Of a stretch of 24,471 nt of DNA, positions 7,092 to 18,014 are shown piece after piece. Source of the stretch: Citromicrobium sp. GTDB lineage: Bacteria; Pseudomonadota; Alphaproteobacteria; Sphingomonadales; Sphingomonadaceae. The stretch is from NCBI GenBank assembly GCA_002712945.1, contig PAVA01000084.1, positions 1 through 24,471 of the forward strand, in the 5' to 3' direction. Both the position numbers and the translations under genes were made by a program. Within the stretch, counting starts at the first letter, position 1. The number at the start of each line of letters is the position of its first letter. The notes under the pieces are model-generated. The model did no database searches. It was not told the DNA's origin and saw only the letters and a program-made list of their open reading frames with translations.

Positions 7092-9050
7092 ATGAGCGAG
7101 CGAGAGCAAACCCTCAAGACGGCGCAGCATGCGCTCCAGGCGGGCGACATGGCGCGCGGGCGCGCCCTGGCCGAAGGGCTGCTGGAGCACGACCCGCAGG
7201 ATGGCGAGGCGCTTTACATCGCGGCGGTCGCCGCGCGCTACCAGCAGGATTTCGCAGGCGCCGCCGCCCTGCTCGACCGGCTGCATGGGGCGATGCCCGA
7301 ATATGGCCGCGCGTGGCAGGAAGCGGGCCATCTTGCGCGGGCACAGGGCGATGCAGCAGGCGCCATCACCGCATACCAGCGCGCCACGCGGTTCAACCCG
7401 GCACTCGATGCGAGCTGGCGCGCGCTGGCCGAATTGCAGGCCGCTGCCGGACGCAGCGCGGAAGCGCGCGCCGCCCAGGCACAGGCGCAGCGGATCGCCC
7501 AGCTTCCGCGAGAGCTGGTGGCTGTCACCAACCACCTGCACGAAGGGCGGCTGCTGCGCGCGGAGGAAATCTGCCGCGCGTACCTGCAGCAGAACCCCAA
7601 GGACGTCGAAGGCATGCGGCTGCTGGCGCAGATCGGGATCAAGCTCGGCATTCTCGACGATGCCGAATTCCTGCTCGAAAGCGCAGCGGCCTTCGCGCCC
7701 GACAATATCCAGATCCGCCTCGACCATATCGATGCCCTCAGGCGGCGGCAGAAGTTCGCGCAAGCCCGCGAAGAGGCCGAAGCGCTCCATGCGCGCGATC
7801 CAGACAATCCGCTGTTCCAGTCGCACCTCGCGATCGAGAGCATGCAGACGGGCGACTACGACCGCGCCTTTGAACTGTTCGACGCGGTCCTCGCCAGACT
7901 ACCGCACGACCCCGCCACGCTGACCAGCCGCGGGCATGCCCTCAAGACGGTCGGCAAGCAGTCGGAGGCGATCGAATCCTACCGCGCGGCGGTGGCCGCG
8001 AAGCCCGATCATGGCGATGCGTGGTACGCGCTCGCCAACCTCAAGACCTACAGCTTCGAGGACAGCGAGATCGAGGCGATGAGCGCGGCGATCGCGCGCA
8101 ACGACCTCGCCTTCATGGACCGGGTGCATATCAGCTTCGCGCTCGCCAAGGCACACGAGGACCGCAAGGACTACGCAAGTAGCTTCCGTTTCTATGACGA
8201 GGGCAACAGCCTGAAGCGCGCGCAGACCCGCTACAGCGCCGATGCGATGACCGCCGAACTGGCGCGCCAGAAGGAGCATTGCACGCGTGAGCTTTTCGCG
8301 AAGCACGAAGGCGCAGGCCATCCCGCGCCCGACCCGATCTTCATCCTCGGCCTCCCGCGCGCAGGCTCGACCCTGCTCGAACAGATCCTCGCCAGCCACA
8401 GCCAGATCGACGGGACGATGGAACTGCCCGATATCCTCGCGCTCGCGCACCGCCTGCGCGGGCGCAAGGCCGGCAGCTCGCGCTACCCCGCCACGCTGCA
8501 CGACCTTCCCGCCGAACAGTTCGCGCAGATGGGCGAAGCCTTTATCGAGAACACGCGGGTCCACCGGCAGGGCGCGCCCTTCTTCATCGACAAAATGCCG
8601 AACAATTTCCGTCATATCGGGCTGATCCACCTGATCCTGCCCAACGCGAAGATCATCGATGCCCGGCGCGATCCGATGGATTGCTGCTTTTCCGGCTTTA
8701 AGCAGCTCTTCGCCGAAGGCCAGGAATTCACCTACGGGCTGGAAGAAGTGGGCCGCTACTACGCCGACTATGTCGACCTGATGGACCACTGGGACGCGGT
8801 GCTGCCCGAAGGGCGCATCTTGCGGGTGCAGCACGAGGACGTGCTCGACGATCTGGAAGGCCAGACCCGCCGCATGCTCGATTACCTCGGCCTTCCGTTC
8901 GAGGATGCCTGCCTCGAGTTCCACAAGACCGACCGCGCGGTGCGCACCGCCAGCAGCGAACAGGTCCGCCGGCCCATCAACCGCAGCGGCCAGGGCGCGT
9001 GGAAGCCGTTCGAGGAATGGCTTGGCCCGCTCAAGGCAGCTCTCCCCTAG
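7092..9050 (+). CDS. TPR-repeat sulfotransferase
   Basis: A 652-residue protein with an N-terminal TPR array (about residues 1-340, repeated helix-turn-helix units such as DEAQ/AGDMARGRALAEGLL and TGDYDRAFELFDAVLA) and a C-terminal sulfotransferase domain (about 410-640). The PAPS 5'-phosphosulfate loop is GLPRAGSTLLEQIL starting at residue 420, and the 3'-phosphate motif is ARRDPMDCCFSGF around R525. Both are intact, so it should move sulfate from PAPS to a hydroxyl or amine. The TPRs probably choose the substrate or partner. I start it at ATG 7092 because AGGTGA (7081-7086) is well spaced from it; a GTG at 7083 would add three residues but lies inside that ribosome site. No signal peptide is seen, so it is cytoplasmic. 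This TPR-sulfotransferase type often sits next to TonB receptors in sphingomonads and caulobacters. The acceptor is unknown. Confidence 0.9.
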   Translation: MSEREQTLKTAQHALQAGDMARGRALAEGLLEHDPQDGEALYIAAVAARYQQDFAGAAALLDRLHGAMPEYGRAWQEAGHLARAQGDAAGAITAYQRATRFNPALDASWRALAELQAAAGRSAEARAAQAQAQRIAQLPRELVAVTNHLHEGRLLRAEEICRAYLQQNPKDVEGMRLLAQIGIKLGILDDAEFLLESAAAFAPDNIQIRLDHIDALRRRQKFAQAREEAEALHARDPDNPLFQSHLAIESMQTGDYDRAFELFDAVLARLPHDPATLTSRGHALKTVGKQSEAIESYRAAVAAKPDHGDAWYALANLKTYSFEDSEIEAMSAAIARNDLAFMDRVHISFALAKAHEDRKDYASSFRFYDEGNSLKRAQTRYSADAMTAELARQKEHCTRELFAKHEGAGHPAPDPIFILGLPRAGSTLLEQILASHSQIDGTMELPDILALAHRLRGRKAGSSRYPATLHDLPAEQFAQMGEAFIENTRVHRQGAPFFIDKMPNNFRHIGLIHLILPNAKIIDARRDPMDCCFSGFKQLFAEGQEFTYGLEEVGRYYADYVDLMDHWDAVLPEGRILRVQHEDVLDDLEGQTRRMLDYLGLPFEDACLEFHKTDRAVRTASSEQVRRPINRSGQGAWKPFEEWLGPLKAALP

Positions 9051-9098
9051 CGGAAGGCCCAGCCCGGCCCTTCCGGCGGTGCCCTGCCAGAACAGGGC
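9051..9098 (+). terminator. Two tandem hairpins after the sulfotransferase
   Basis: CGGAAGG (9051-9057) pairs with CCTTCCG (9069-9075), and GCCCTG (9081-9086) pairs with CAGGGC (9093-9098). They start immediately after the stop codon. Neither is followed by a T-run, so intrinsic termination is uncertain; they may instead stabilise the 3' end or mark a factor-dependent stop. Confidence 0.4.
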
Positions 9099-9103
9099 TC
9101 GGC

Positions 9104-9139
9104 TAACCGTCTTTGTCACCACCGTGACAACACTTGTCA
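9104..9139 (+). promoter_or_regulatory. Tandem TGACA-N5-TGTCA operator, secretion operon
   Basis: The downstream site is TGACA-ACACT-TGTCA (9125-9139), a perfect inverted repeat. Exactly 21 bp upstream is a degenerate copy, TAACC-GTCTT-TGTCA (9104-9118). An overlapping longer palindrome, TTGTCACCACCGTGACAA (9113-9130), joins the two. A possible -10 element, GATACAT, lies at 9164-9170, which would put both sites at activator positions upstream of the promoter. The same two-site, 21-bp layout recurs at 14329-14364 before the CsgG-like gene. The regulator is unknown; the OmpR-family regulator encoded at 15392 is the obvious candidate. Confidence 0.6.
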
Positions 9140-9205
9140 GCGGACAGGCGCGCGCCGGCGTTCGATACATCCTCCGGGTTCCCATGTGCTCCGGGGGATG
9201 CACGA

Positions 9206-10510
9206 ATGCCGTTCGACTTGATCAGTTTCTGCCGTCCATCGCGCCACGCACTCGCGATTGCCCTCGCGATGGCCGCGGCTTCGCCTGCCTTCGCACAGGA
9301 CACCGAGGCCCCGGCCGAGGCGCGCTATGCCGAGCTTGCCGGGCAACAGGACGAGCGCGCGGGAGATCCGCAATACGACTACCGGCTAGGTATCGCCGCG
9401 CTCGACGCGGGGCGATACGGCGAAGCGATCATCGCGCTGCAGCGCGTGCTGGCGGTAGAGCCGGACAATGCGCCGGCGCGTGCCGAACTCGCGCGCGCCT
9501 ATGCCCTCGCAGGCGACATAGACACCGCGCGCCGCGAATTCGCCACGGTGGTCGATGACCCCACCCTGCCCGACCCGGTCCGTCAGCGTTTCACTGGCCT
9601 TGTCCGTCAGCTCGACCGCGAGATCGATGGCGGGGGCACGAACATCTCCGGCTTTGCCGAGGCCGGGATCGGCTTCGACAGCAATATCAACGCTGCGACC
9701 GACCTCAACCAGATCACCATCCCGCTGTTCGCCTTCCTCGGCCCGGGCACACTAGGCGCGGGCGCGCGGGCACAGGAAGACGGGTTCTACCAGATCGACG
9801 CAGGGGCCAGCCTGGTCGGCGCGCTGGGCCGGCAGGACCGGCTCTTCGCCTCGGCCCTGTTCAACTGGCGCGACAACTTCGACAGCGACACCTTCGATAT
9901 CGCCAGCCTCACCGGCACGGCGGGTTATGCGCACAGCTTCGGCAATCAGGACGTGCTCTCGCTCTCGGGCCAGGTGCAGCAATTCTGGCTCGGGCACGAC
10001 GACTATCGCACCGCCTACGGGGTGATCGGCCAGTACACGCACCTGCTGGACGGGGGCGACGCGATCGCCGCCTCGGCCCAGTGGACCCGGCTCGAATACG
10101 ATACGGACCCGCTGCGCGATGCCGATCGCTATGCCGTCGGGCTGGGTTACGTCACCGACATCGCCTCGATCAACGCCACCGCAGGCCACGAGGAAACGCG
10201 CAATCCGCTGGGCGATGCGCAGTCCAACACCTTCGCGCAGATCGCCGCCGGGGTGGAGGCCCCGGTGGCGCCGCGGATCGCGGTGATCGCCGGGGCCGCC
10301 TTCGACCTGCGACGCTACGACGCGGTCGACACGCTGTTCCTGACCGAGCGCGAGGACGAGCGGCTCGACCTGACGGCGGGCCTCAAATTCGCGCTGACCG
10401 ACAATCTGATCGCCCAGCCGCGCGCCAGTTTCAGCCGCAACTGGAGCAACATCGCGCTCTACGATTACGAACGCTGGACCGTCTCGGCCACGCTTCGCCT
10501 CGAATTCTGA
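9206..10510 (+). CDS. Slam/DUF560-like outer-membrane protein (T11SS-type)
   Basis: A 434-residue protein with a Sec signal peptide (HALAIALAMAAASPAFAQ, cleavage near residue 30). Residues about 45-135 form two or three TPR units (YRLGIAALDAGRYGEAI, LARAYALAGDIDTARREF). From about residue 146 to the end (about 290 residues) it is an outer-membrane barrel opening with the ISGFAEAGIGFDSNINAATD segment and closing with LRLEF, a C-terminal assembly signal. N-terminal TPR plus a ~14-strand barrel of this length is the architecture of surface lipoprotein assembly modifier (Slam, DUF560) proteins, the translocators of the type XI secretion system. The ATG at 9206 is chosen because GGGGGATG precedes it at the right distance and the signal peptide starts there; upstream GTG/TTG codons in frame overlap the operator and promoter. 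The partner gene starts 15 bp downstream. Whether it exports that protein is inference. Confidence 0.82.
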   Translation: MPFDLISFCRPSRHALAIALAMAAASPAFAQDTEAPAEARYAELAGQQDERAGDPQYDYRLGIAALDAGRYGEAIIALQRVLAVEPDNAPARAELARAYALAGDIDTARREFATVVDDPTLPDPVRQRFTGLVRQLDREIDGGGTNISGFAEAGIGFDSNINAATDLNQITIPLFAFLGPGTLGAGARAQEDGFYQIDAGASLVGALGRQDRLFASALFNWRDNFDSDTFDIASLTGTAGYAHSFGNQDVLSLSGQVQQFWLGHDDYRTAYGVIGQYTHLLDGGDAIAASAQWTRLEYDTDPLRDADRYAVGLGYVTDIASINATAGHEETRNPLGDAQSNTFAQIAAGVEAPVAPRIAVIAGAAFDLRRYDAVDTLFLTEREDERLDLTAGLKFALTDNLIAQPRASFSRNWSNIALYDYERWTVSATLRLEF

Positions 10511-10525
10511 CGGGAGACCCGACCA

Positions 10526-14305
<3,780 letters not shown>

Positions 14306-14328
14306 TCTCGCCGCTTCTCGACCCGGCC

Positions 14329-14364
14329 TGACAGGCTTTGTCACATGTCTGACAGGCATGGTCA
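14329..14364 (+). promoter_or_regulatory. Tandem TGACA-N5-TGTCA operator, CsgG-like gene
   Basis: TGACAGGCTTTGTCA (14329-14343) and TGACAGGCATGGTCA (14350-14364) are near-identical direct repeats 21 bp apart, and each is itself an inverted repeat of TGACA/TGTCA arms around 5 bp (one mismatch in the second). They lie in the 119-bp gap before the ATG at 14425. The arrangement matches that at 9104-9139. A GC-rich spacer with a GCCGG block follows the site pair in both promoters at a similar distance. This strongly suggests one regulator controls both units, from positions two helical turns apart. Confidence 0.65.
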
Positions 14365-14424
14365 GTGGGCGCGCAGCCGGTTTGCTCCCATCATCGCGAC
14401 GGCTTTGAAAAAGGGGAGGCCGCA

Positions 14425-15318
14425 ATGAACACCGCAAGGATCTTGACCGGAACCGGCACCGCAATCGCGCTCGCCATGGCAACGGTCACACCCACCGCCG
14501 CGATGGCGAAGGACGACGACATCACGCTGGCCACCTGCGAGGAAAGCCTCGGCACCATCGCAGTCGTCGATGGCGACACGCAGGGCTGGTCTGAATATGG
14601 GCTCGGCTCCCCGCGCGAACTCATCAACTCGCTGGCGGTGGAATCGGGGTGCTTCACGCCCCATAGCGCAGCCGGTGGTGCCCCCGCCGACTTCCTGATG
14701 AATGTGGTCGCGGGCGACAGCGAAGAGGTCGACAAGTCGATCGAAATGGCCAAGTCGGCCGCGATGGAAGGCCTCCTCCGTTCGGGCGCGGCCACGTCCG
14801 TCCTGTCCAAGGTGCCGGTCGCAGGCGCAGTTCTTGGCATGTTCGGCGGTTTCGGCGGCAAGAAGAAGCGCGTCGCTGCAGGGATCAAGGTGCTGAGCCC
14901 CGCCTCGGGCCTCACCATCGTCACCGGCAGCGGCGAAGTGAAGAAATCCTCCCTCAGCTTCGGCGGTGCAACCGCCTGGAATGCGGGCGCGGCTGCATCG
15001 GGCTATGGCGACAGCAAGAAGGGCAAGATGCTGGTCGAAGCCTTCGTGATCGCCTTCAACGAGGTGGTCGCGCAGGGCGAGACGATCGCGTCGGTCCCCA
15101 AGATGCAGCCCGCCGTCGCGGCGGCCCCGGCGGAGCCCGCCGCGACGACCGCGATCGACACCGTGCTGCGCGCCGCACCCGACGCCGCATCGGCAGAGGT
15201 CCGCTCGCTGCGCGCCGGCACCGAACTCACCCCGACCGGAGAGCGCAACGGCCTCTTCATCGAGGTCGAGGACAATTACGGCACCAAGGGCTGGGTATCG
15301 GTCGAAGACCTTGGCTGA
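14425..15318 (+). CDS. CsgG-like periplasmic/outer-membrane protein with SH3b domain
   Basis: A 297-residue protein from the ATG at 14425, supported by AGGGGAGG (14412-14419). A Sec signal peptide (ILTGTGTAIALAMATVTPTA) ends near residue 30 with no lipobox. Residues about 35-210 resemble the CsgG/HfaB family: LGTIAVVDGDTQ, then SPRELINSLAVESGCF near the start, and later GGATAWNAG, SGYGDSKKGKMLVEAFVIAFNEVV. CsgG forms the outer-membrane pore for curli export, and HfaB anchors the Caulobacter holdfast. Here the canonical lipid-anchor cysteine is absent, and residues about 240-297 form an SH3b domain (VLRAAPDAASAEVRSLRAG, GWVSVEDLG), a fold that often binds peptidoglycan or peptides. It has its own operator like that of the secretion pair. 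The response regulator begins 73 bp downstream. Role in assembling or anchoring a surface structure is inferred; pore formation is not shown. Confidence 0.65.
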   Translation: MNTARILTGTGTAIALAMATVTPTAAMAKDDDITLATCEESLGTIAVVDGDTQGWSEYGLGSPRELINSLAVESGCFTPHSAAGGAPADFLMNVVAGDSEEVDKSIEMAKSAAMEGLLRSGAATSVLSKVPVAGAVLGMFGGFGGKKKRVAAGIKVLSPASGLTIVTGSGEVKKSSLSFGGATAWNAGAAASGYGDSKKGKMLVEAFVIAFNEVVAQGETIASVPKMQPAVAAAPAEPAATTAIDTVLRAAPDAASAEVRSLRAGTELTPTGERNGLFIEVEDNYGTKGWVSVEDLG

Positions 15319-15330
15319 GAAAAGAGCGGC

Positions 15331-15342
15331 TTGTCCGGACAA
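15331..15342. promoter_or_regulatory. Palindrome TTGTCCGGACAA
   Basis: A perfect 12-bp palindrome 49 bp upstream of the response-regulator ATG and 13 bp after the CsgG-like stop codon. Its TTGTC/GACAA arms are the same half-sites seen at 9113-9130, at a different spacing. It could be an autoregulatory site. It is short, so chance occurrence is possible. Confidence 0.4.
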
Positions 15343-15391
15343 CCGAGCGGTGGCACCTTCGGTGTCGCCGCTTGGCGCTTCGGGAGAGGGC

Positions 15392-16090
15392 ATGGGCGCT
15401 ACCCTGGAAAATCTGCGCATCCTCTATGTCGAGGACGACGCGCGCGCGACCGCCGAGGTGCAGGATCTCGCTGTCGCGCGCGGCGCGCACATCGTCTGCG
15501 AAAGCAGCGGCGCGGGCGGCTTGCTGCGGGCCGGGATGGAGCCGTTCGACGTCATCATCCTCGACCGGATGCTGGGCGATATCGACGGGCTGACGATCAT
15601 CCAGCGATTGCGCGAAAGCGGTGTCGGCACGCCGATCCTGATGCTTTCCGCCTTGGGCCGGACGGGCGACCGGGCCGAAGGGCTCGAAGCGGGGGCCGAC
15701 GATTACCTCGCCAAGCCGTTCGAGGCGGACGAGCTGTTCGCGCGGGTCAAGGCGCTGCACCGCCGCGCCGCCGGGCGCGAACACAGCGCCGTGATCCTCT
15801 ACGGCGCCTTCGAGTGCCATGTGAAGGCGCGCACCGCCTTTCGCCAGAACCGCCACCTGGCGCTGAGCCCGCGCGAGTTCGAGCTGTTCCGCTATTTCAT
15901 GGAGAATGCGGGCGAGACGGTGACGCGCGAGATGCTGCTGCGCGACGTGTGGGGCATCTCCTTCGATCCGCAGACCAACGTGGTCGACGTCAATATCGGG
16001 CGCCTGCGCCGCAAGCTGGAGGAAGGCTTCGACACGCCGGGGCTGGAGACGATCTGGGGATCGGGCTATCGCCTGCTGGACGGAAGGTAA
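15392..16090 (+). CDS. OmpR-family response regulator
   Basis: A 232-residue two-component response regulator. The receiver domain (about 8-122) has the acidic pocket at E14-D15-D16, phospho-acceptor D58 in VIILDRML, S86 and K108 in YLAKPF. The C-terminal domain (about 132-230) is a winged helix of the OmpR/PhoB type (LSPREFELFRYFM, VDVNIGRLRRKLEE, GSGYRLLDG). ATG 15392 is chosen because GGGAGAGGG precedes it and the receiver fold begins at once (LRILYVEDD); a TTG at 15311 would overlap the previous gene's stop and add 27 residues with no structure. The sensor kinase follows directly, so the two form a cognate pair. It is the best local candidate for binding the tandem sites before the secretion pair and the CsgG-like gene, though OmpR-type proteins usually prefer direct rather than inverted half-sites. 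Confidence 0.92.
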   Translation: MGATLENLRILYVEDDARATAEVQDLAVARGAHIVCESSGAGGLLRAGMEPFDVIILDRMLGDIDGLTIIQRLRESGVGTPILMLSALGRTGDRAEGLEAGADDYLAKPFEADELFARVKALHRRAAGREHSAVILYGAFECHVKARTAFRQNRHLALSPREFELFRYFMENAGETVTREMLLRDVWGISFDPQTNVVDVNIGRLRRKLEEGFDTPGLETIWGSGYRLLDGR

Positions 16091-17436
16091 GGCCCGTTTC
16101 CTCCACCTCGATCTTCTCGCGCCTCGTCTGGTCGGCAATCGGGCTTTCGGTCCTGCTCGTGCTCGGCCTGTGGGCGATGACCGACCAGACGATCCGCTCC
16201 GCCAGCCGTGCTTCGGTTGAAGAAGCGGTCGATGTCGATCTGGCGGGGTTGGTCGATATCTATGCCAGCGGCGGGCAGGCGGAGCTCGAACAGCGGATCG
16301 AGGACCGGCTGGCGATCAGGCCCGCCGGGCGGAGCCAGCCGCACTACCTCCTGACCGATGGCGATGGCACCACCATCACCGGCGATCTGGAACGCTGGCC
16401 CGATCTCGACCCCAAGGTTTCGGAACTGGGCGCGGTCACGGTGCTGGAGGATGTGCCGGTGCTGGCGCGCGCGACCCAGCTGGGGCCCGACCTGCGGCTG
16501 GTGGTCGCCTACGAAAGCGATCAGGCCCATCCGCTCCTGCAACGCGTGGCGCTGGTGTTCCTTGCGGGAGGGACGATCTTCGTCCTGCTGGTCGGCCTGT
16601 TCGGCCGCCACGCCGCACGCGGGCTGCAATCGCGGATCGAACAGATCAACGCCGCTTTCCGCGCGCCCGAAACCGTCCCCATCATCGCCCCGCCCGGCCA
16701 TACGCGCCGCGGCGACGAGATAGACGAGCTGGCCGACCACAGCGCACGTTCGCTCGAACGCGTCCGGCGGCTGCTGGAAGCCTACCGCGAAGCCTCCGAC
16801 CAGCTGGCGCACGAAATCCGCACCCCGCTGATGCATCTCGATCAGCGGTTGGTGAAGGCACTGGCCGAGCCGCTGCCCGACAGCGTTTCGACCCGACTGA
16901 TCGAGGCACGCGAGGAAATCCGCCGGATCGTCCGGATGCTCGAATCGCTGCTCGACATTGCCTCCAGCAAGGCGCGCAGGGGGGACCGCCACGGCCTCGC
17001 CCCGGTCAACCTGAGCGAAATGGCCGAGCGGATCTGCAACCTCTATGCGGACAGTGCGGAGGAATCGGGCCATTGCTTCGAGTGGCGGATCACGCCCGAG
17101 GTCTGGATCGATGGCGAGGAATCGCAGCTCTCGCGCCTCGTCACCAACCTGCTCGACAATGCGTTCAAATACGTGCCCGAGGGCGGGCGGATCGAACTGG
17201 CGATCGAACCGGGGCCCAGCATCACCGTGACCGACGATGGCCCCGGCATCCCGGCGGGACAGGCGGAGCGCATCTTCGAGCGCTTCTATCGCGGCGAAGG
17301 CGAGGCCGCTTCGCCCACCGGCAGCGGCCTCGGCCTCGCGCTCGCCCGCGCGATCGCGGAACGTCACGGATTGACGATCACGCTCCAGCCCGTCGATAAG
17401 GGAGCCAGCTTCAAGGTCGCGAGGGGGGTGCCATGA
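16087..17436 (+). CDS. Sensor histidine kinase
   Basis: A membrane sensor kinase of about 450 residues. TM1 (VWSAIGLSVLLVLGLWAM) and TM2 (VALVFLAGGTIFVLLVGLF) flank a periplasmic sensor of about 125 residues. A HAMP-like linker (GDEIDELA) leads to the H-box LAHEIRTPL (His codon 16810-16812), N-box LVTNLLDNAFKY, G1 DDGPGIP, F-box IFERFYRG and G2 GSGLGLALA. All catalytic motifs are intact. It is the partner of the preceding regulator. The start is a problem: the reading frame is open through the regulator's stop, but at the place where a start is expected (overlapping that stop) there is GTA, not GTG. No ATG, GTG or TTG occurs in frame until inside TM1 (GTG 16159), or far upstream inside the regulator gene. 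The coordinate given is therefore provisional. The stop overlaps the next gene's ATG (ATGA, 17433-17436). Confidence 0.88.
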   Translation, partial: VRPVSSTSIFSRLVWSAIGLSVLLVLGLWAMTDQTIRSASRASVEEAVDVDLAGLVDIYASGGQAELEQRIEDRLAIRPAGRSQPHYLLTDGDGTTITGDLERWPDLDPKVSELGAVTVLEDVPVLARATQLGPDLRLVVAYESDQAHPLLQRVALVFLAGGTIFVLLVGLFGRHAARGLQSRIEQINAAFRAPETVPIIAPPGHTRRGDEIDELADHSARSLERVRRLLEAYREASDQLAHEIRTPLMHLDQRLVKALAEPLPDSVSTRLIEAREEIRRIVRMLESLLDIASSKARRGDRHGLAPVNLSEMAERICNLYADSAEESGHCFEWRITPEVWIDGEESQLSRLVTNLLDNAFKYVPEGGRIELAIEPGPSITVTDDGPGIPAGQAERIFERFYRGEGEAASPTGSGLGLALARAIAERHGLTITLQPVDKGASFKVARGVP

Positions 17437-18014
17437 AGGCTTTGCTGCAAACGGCTTGCGTTCTCGCACTGCTGGCGGGCTGTGCGCCCGTCGCGGAGCC
17501 GGAGCGCGCGCAATCCACGCAAAGCCAGACCCCGCCCCGCGTCGCACGCATCGCGATGGACCTCGCCTCCGCCGATCTTGCTTTCGAGACAGGCGACACG
17601 CAGGGGCTCGCCTCGCTGGTCCGCGAGCTTCGCGAACAGGGCGCGCATCCGCTGGCGGACAGTGCACCGGATCGAGTGGCGCAATGGGAAGCCGCCGCCG
17701 GCCTGCCCGCCACCCCTCCGATGAGGGGGCGCGTGCTGGGGCCGGGATATAGTCGCGGTCGCCTCGGGCCGGGGGAGAACGCCGTGCTGCAGCAGACGTT
17801 CTTCTCGGGCCAGAAGACCGCGCTTTCGGTGGGTGAGCGGGAAACAGCGAACCTGCGCCTGCGGCTGTACGATGCAGACAGCCGGCTTGTGTGCGAACAT
17901 GTGCCCGCGCATGGCCGGGTGTGCCGTTTCACGCCGATCTTCACGCAGCGATACAAGATCGAAATTCGCAACGAGGGCAAACGGGATGCGGTCTATTATC
18001 TCGCGGTCGAATAG
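17433..18014 (+). CDS. Lipoprotein with PPC-like beta-sandwich domain
   Basis: A 193-residue lipoprotein: MKALLQTACVLALLAGC is a signal peptide ending in a lipobox with the lipidated Cys at residue 17. Residues about 30-90 are an Ala/Glu-rich helical region. Residues about 105-193 look like a small beta-sandwich of the pre-peptidase C-terminal (PPC) type (LGPGENAVLQQTFFSG, LRLRLYDADSRLVCEH, FTPIFTQRYKIEIRN), with two more cysteines that could pair. It overlaps the kinase stop by 4 bp and the CHAT gene start by 29 bp, so all three are translated as a coupled unit. The residue after the lipidated Cys is Ala rather than Asp, so by the usual rule it should go to the outer membrane. It may be a partner, inhibitor or sensor component for the downstream CHAT protein; no function is known to me for this exact family. 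Confidence 0.8.
   Translation: MKALLQTACVLALLAGCAPVAEPERAQSTQSQTPPRVARIAMDLASADLAFETGDTQGLASLVRELREQGAHPLADSAPDRVAQWEAAAGLPATPPMRGRVLGPGYSRGRLGPGENAVLQQTFFSGQKTALSVGERETANLRLRLYDADSRLVCEHVPAHGRVCRFTPIFTQRYKIEIRNEGKRDAVYYLAVE

Noticed and set aside
9134..9205. Upstream extension of the Slam-like gene frame
   Set aside because: The added codons overlap the operator and likely -10 element and come before a complete signal peptide beginning at ATG 9206.
15311..15391. TTG start giving a 27-residue longer response regulator
   Set aside because: It would overlap the previous stop codon and add an unstructured leader; ATG 15392 has a good ribosome site and begins the receiver domain.
17833..17985. 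Upstream extension of the CHAT gene frame
   Set aside because: It lies entirely inside the lipoprotein gene and would bury the signal peptide; ATG 17986 places that signal at the N-terminus.
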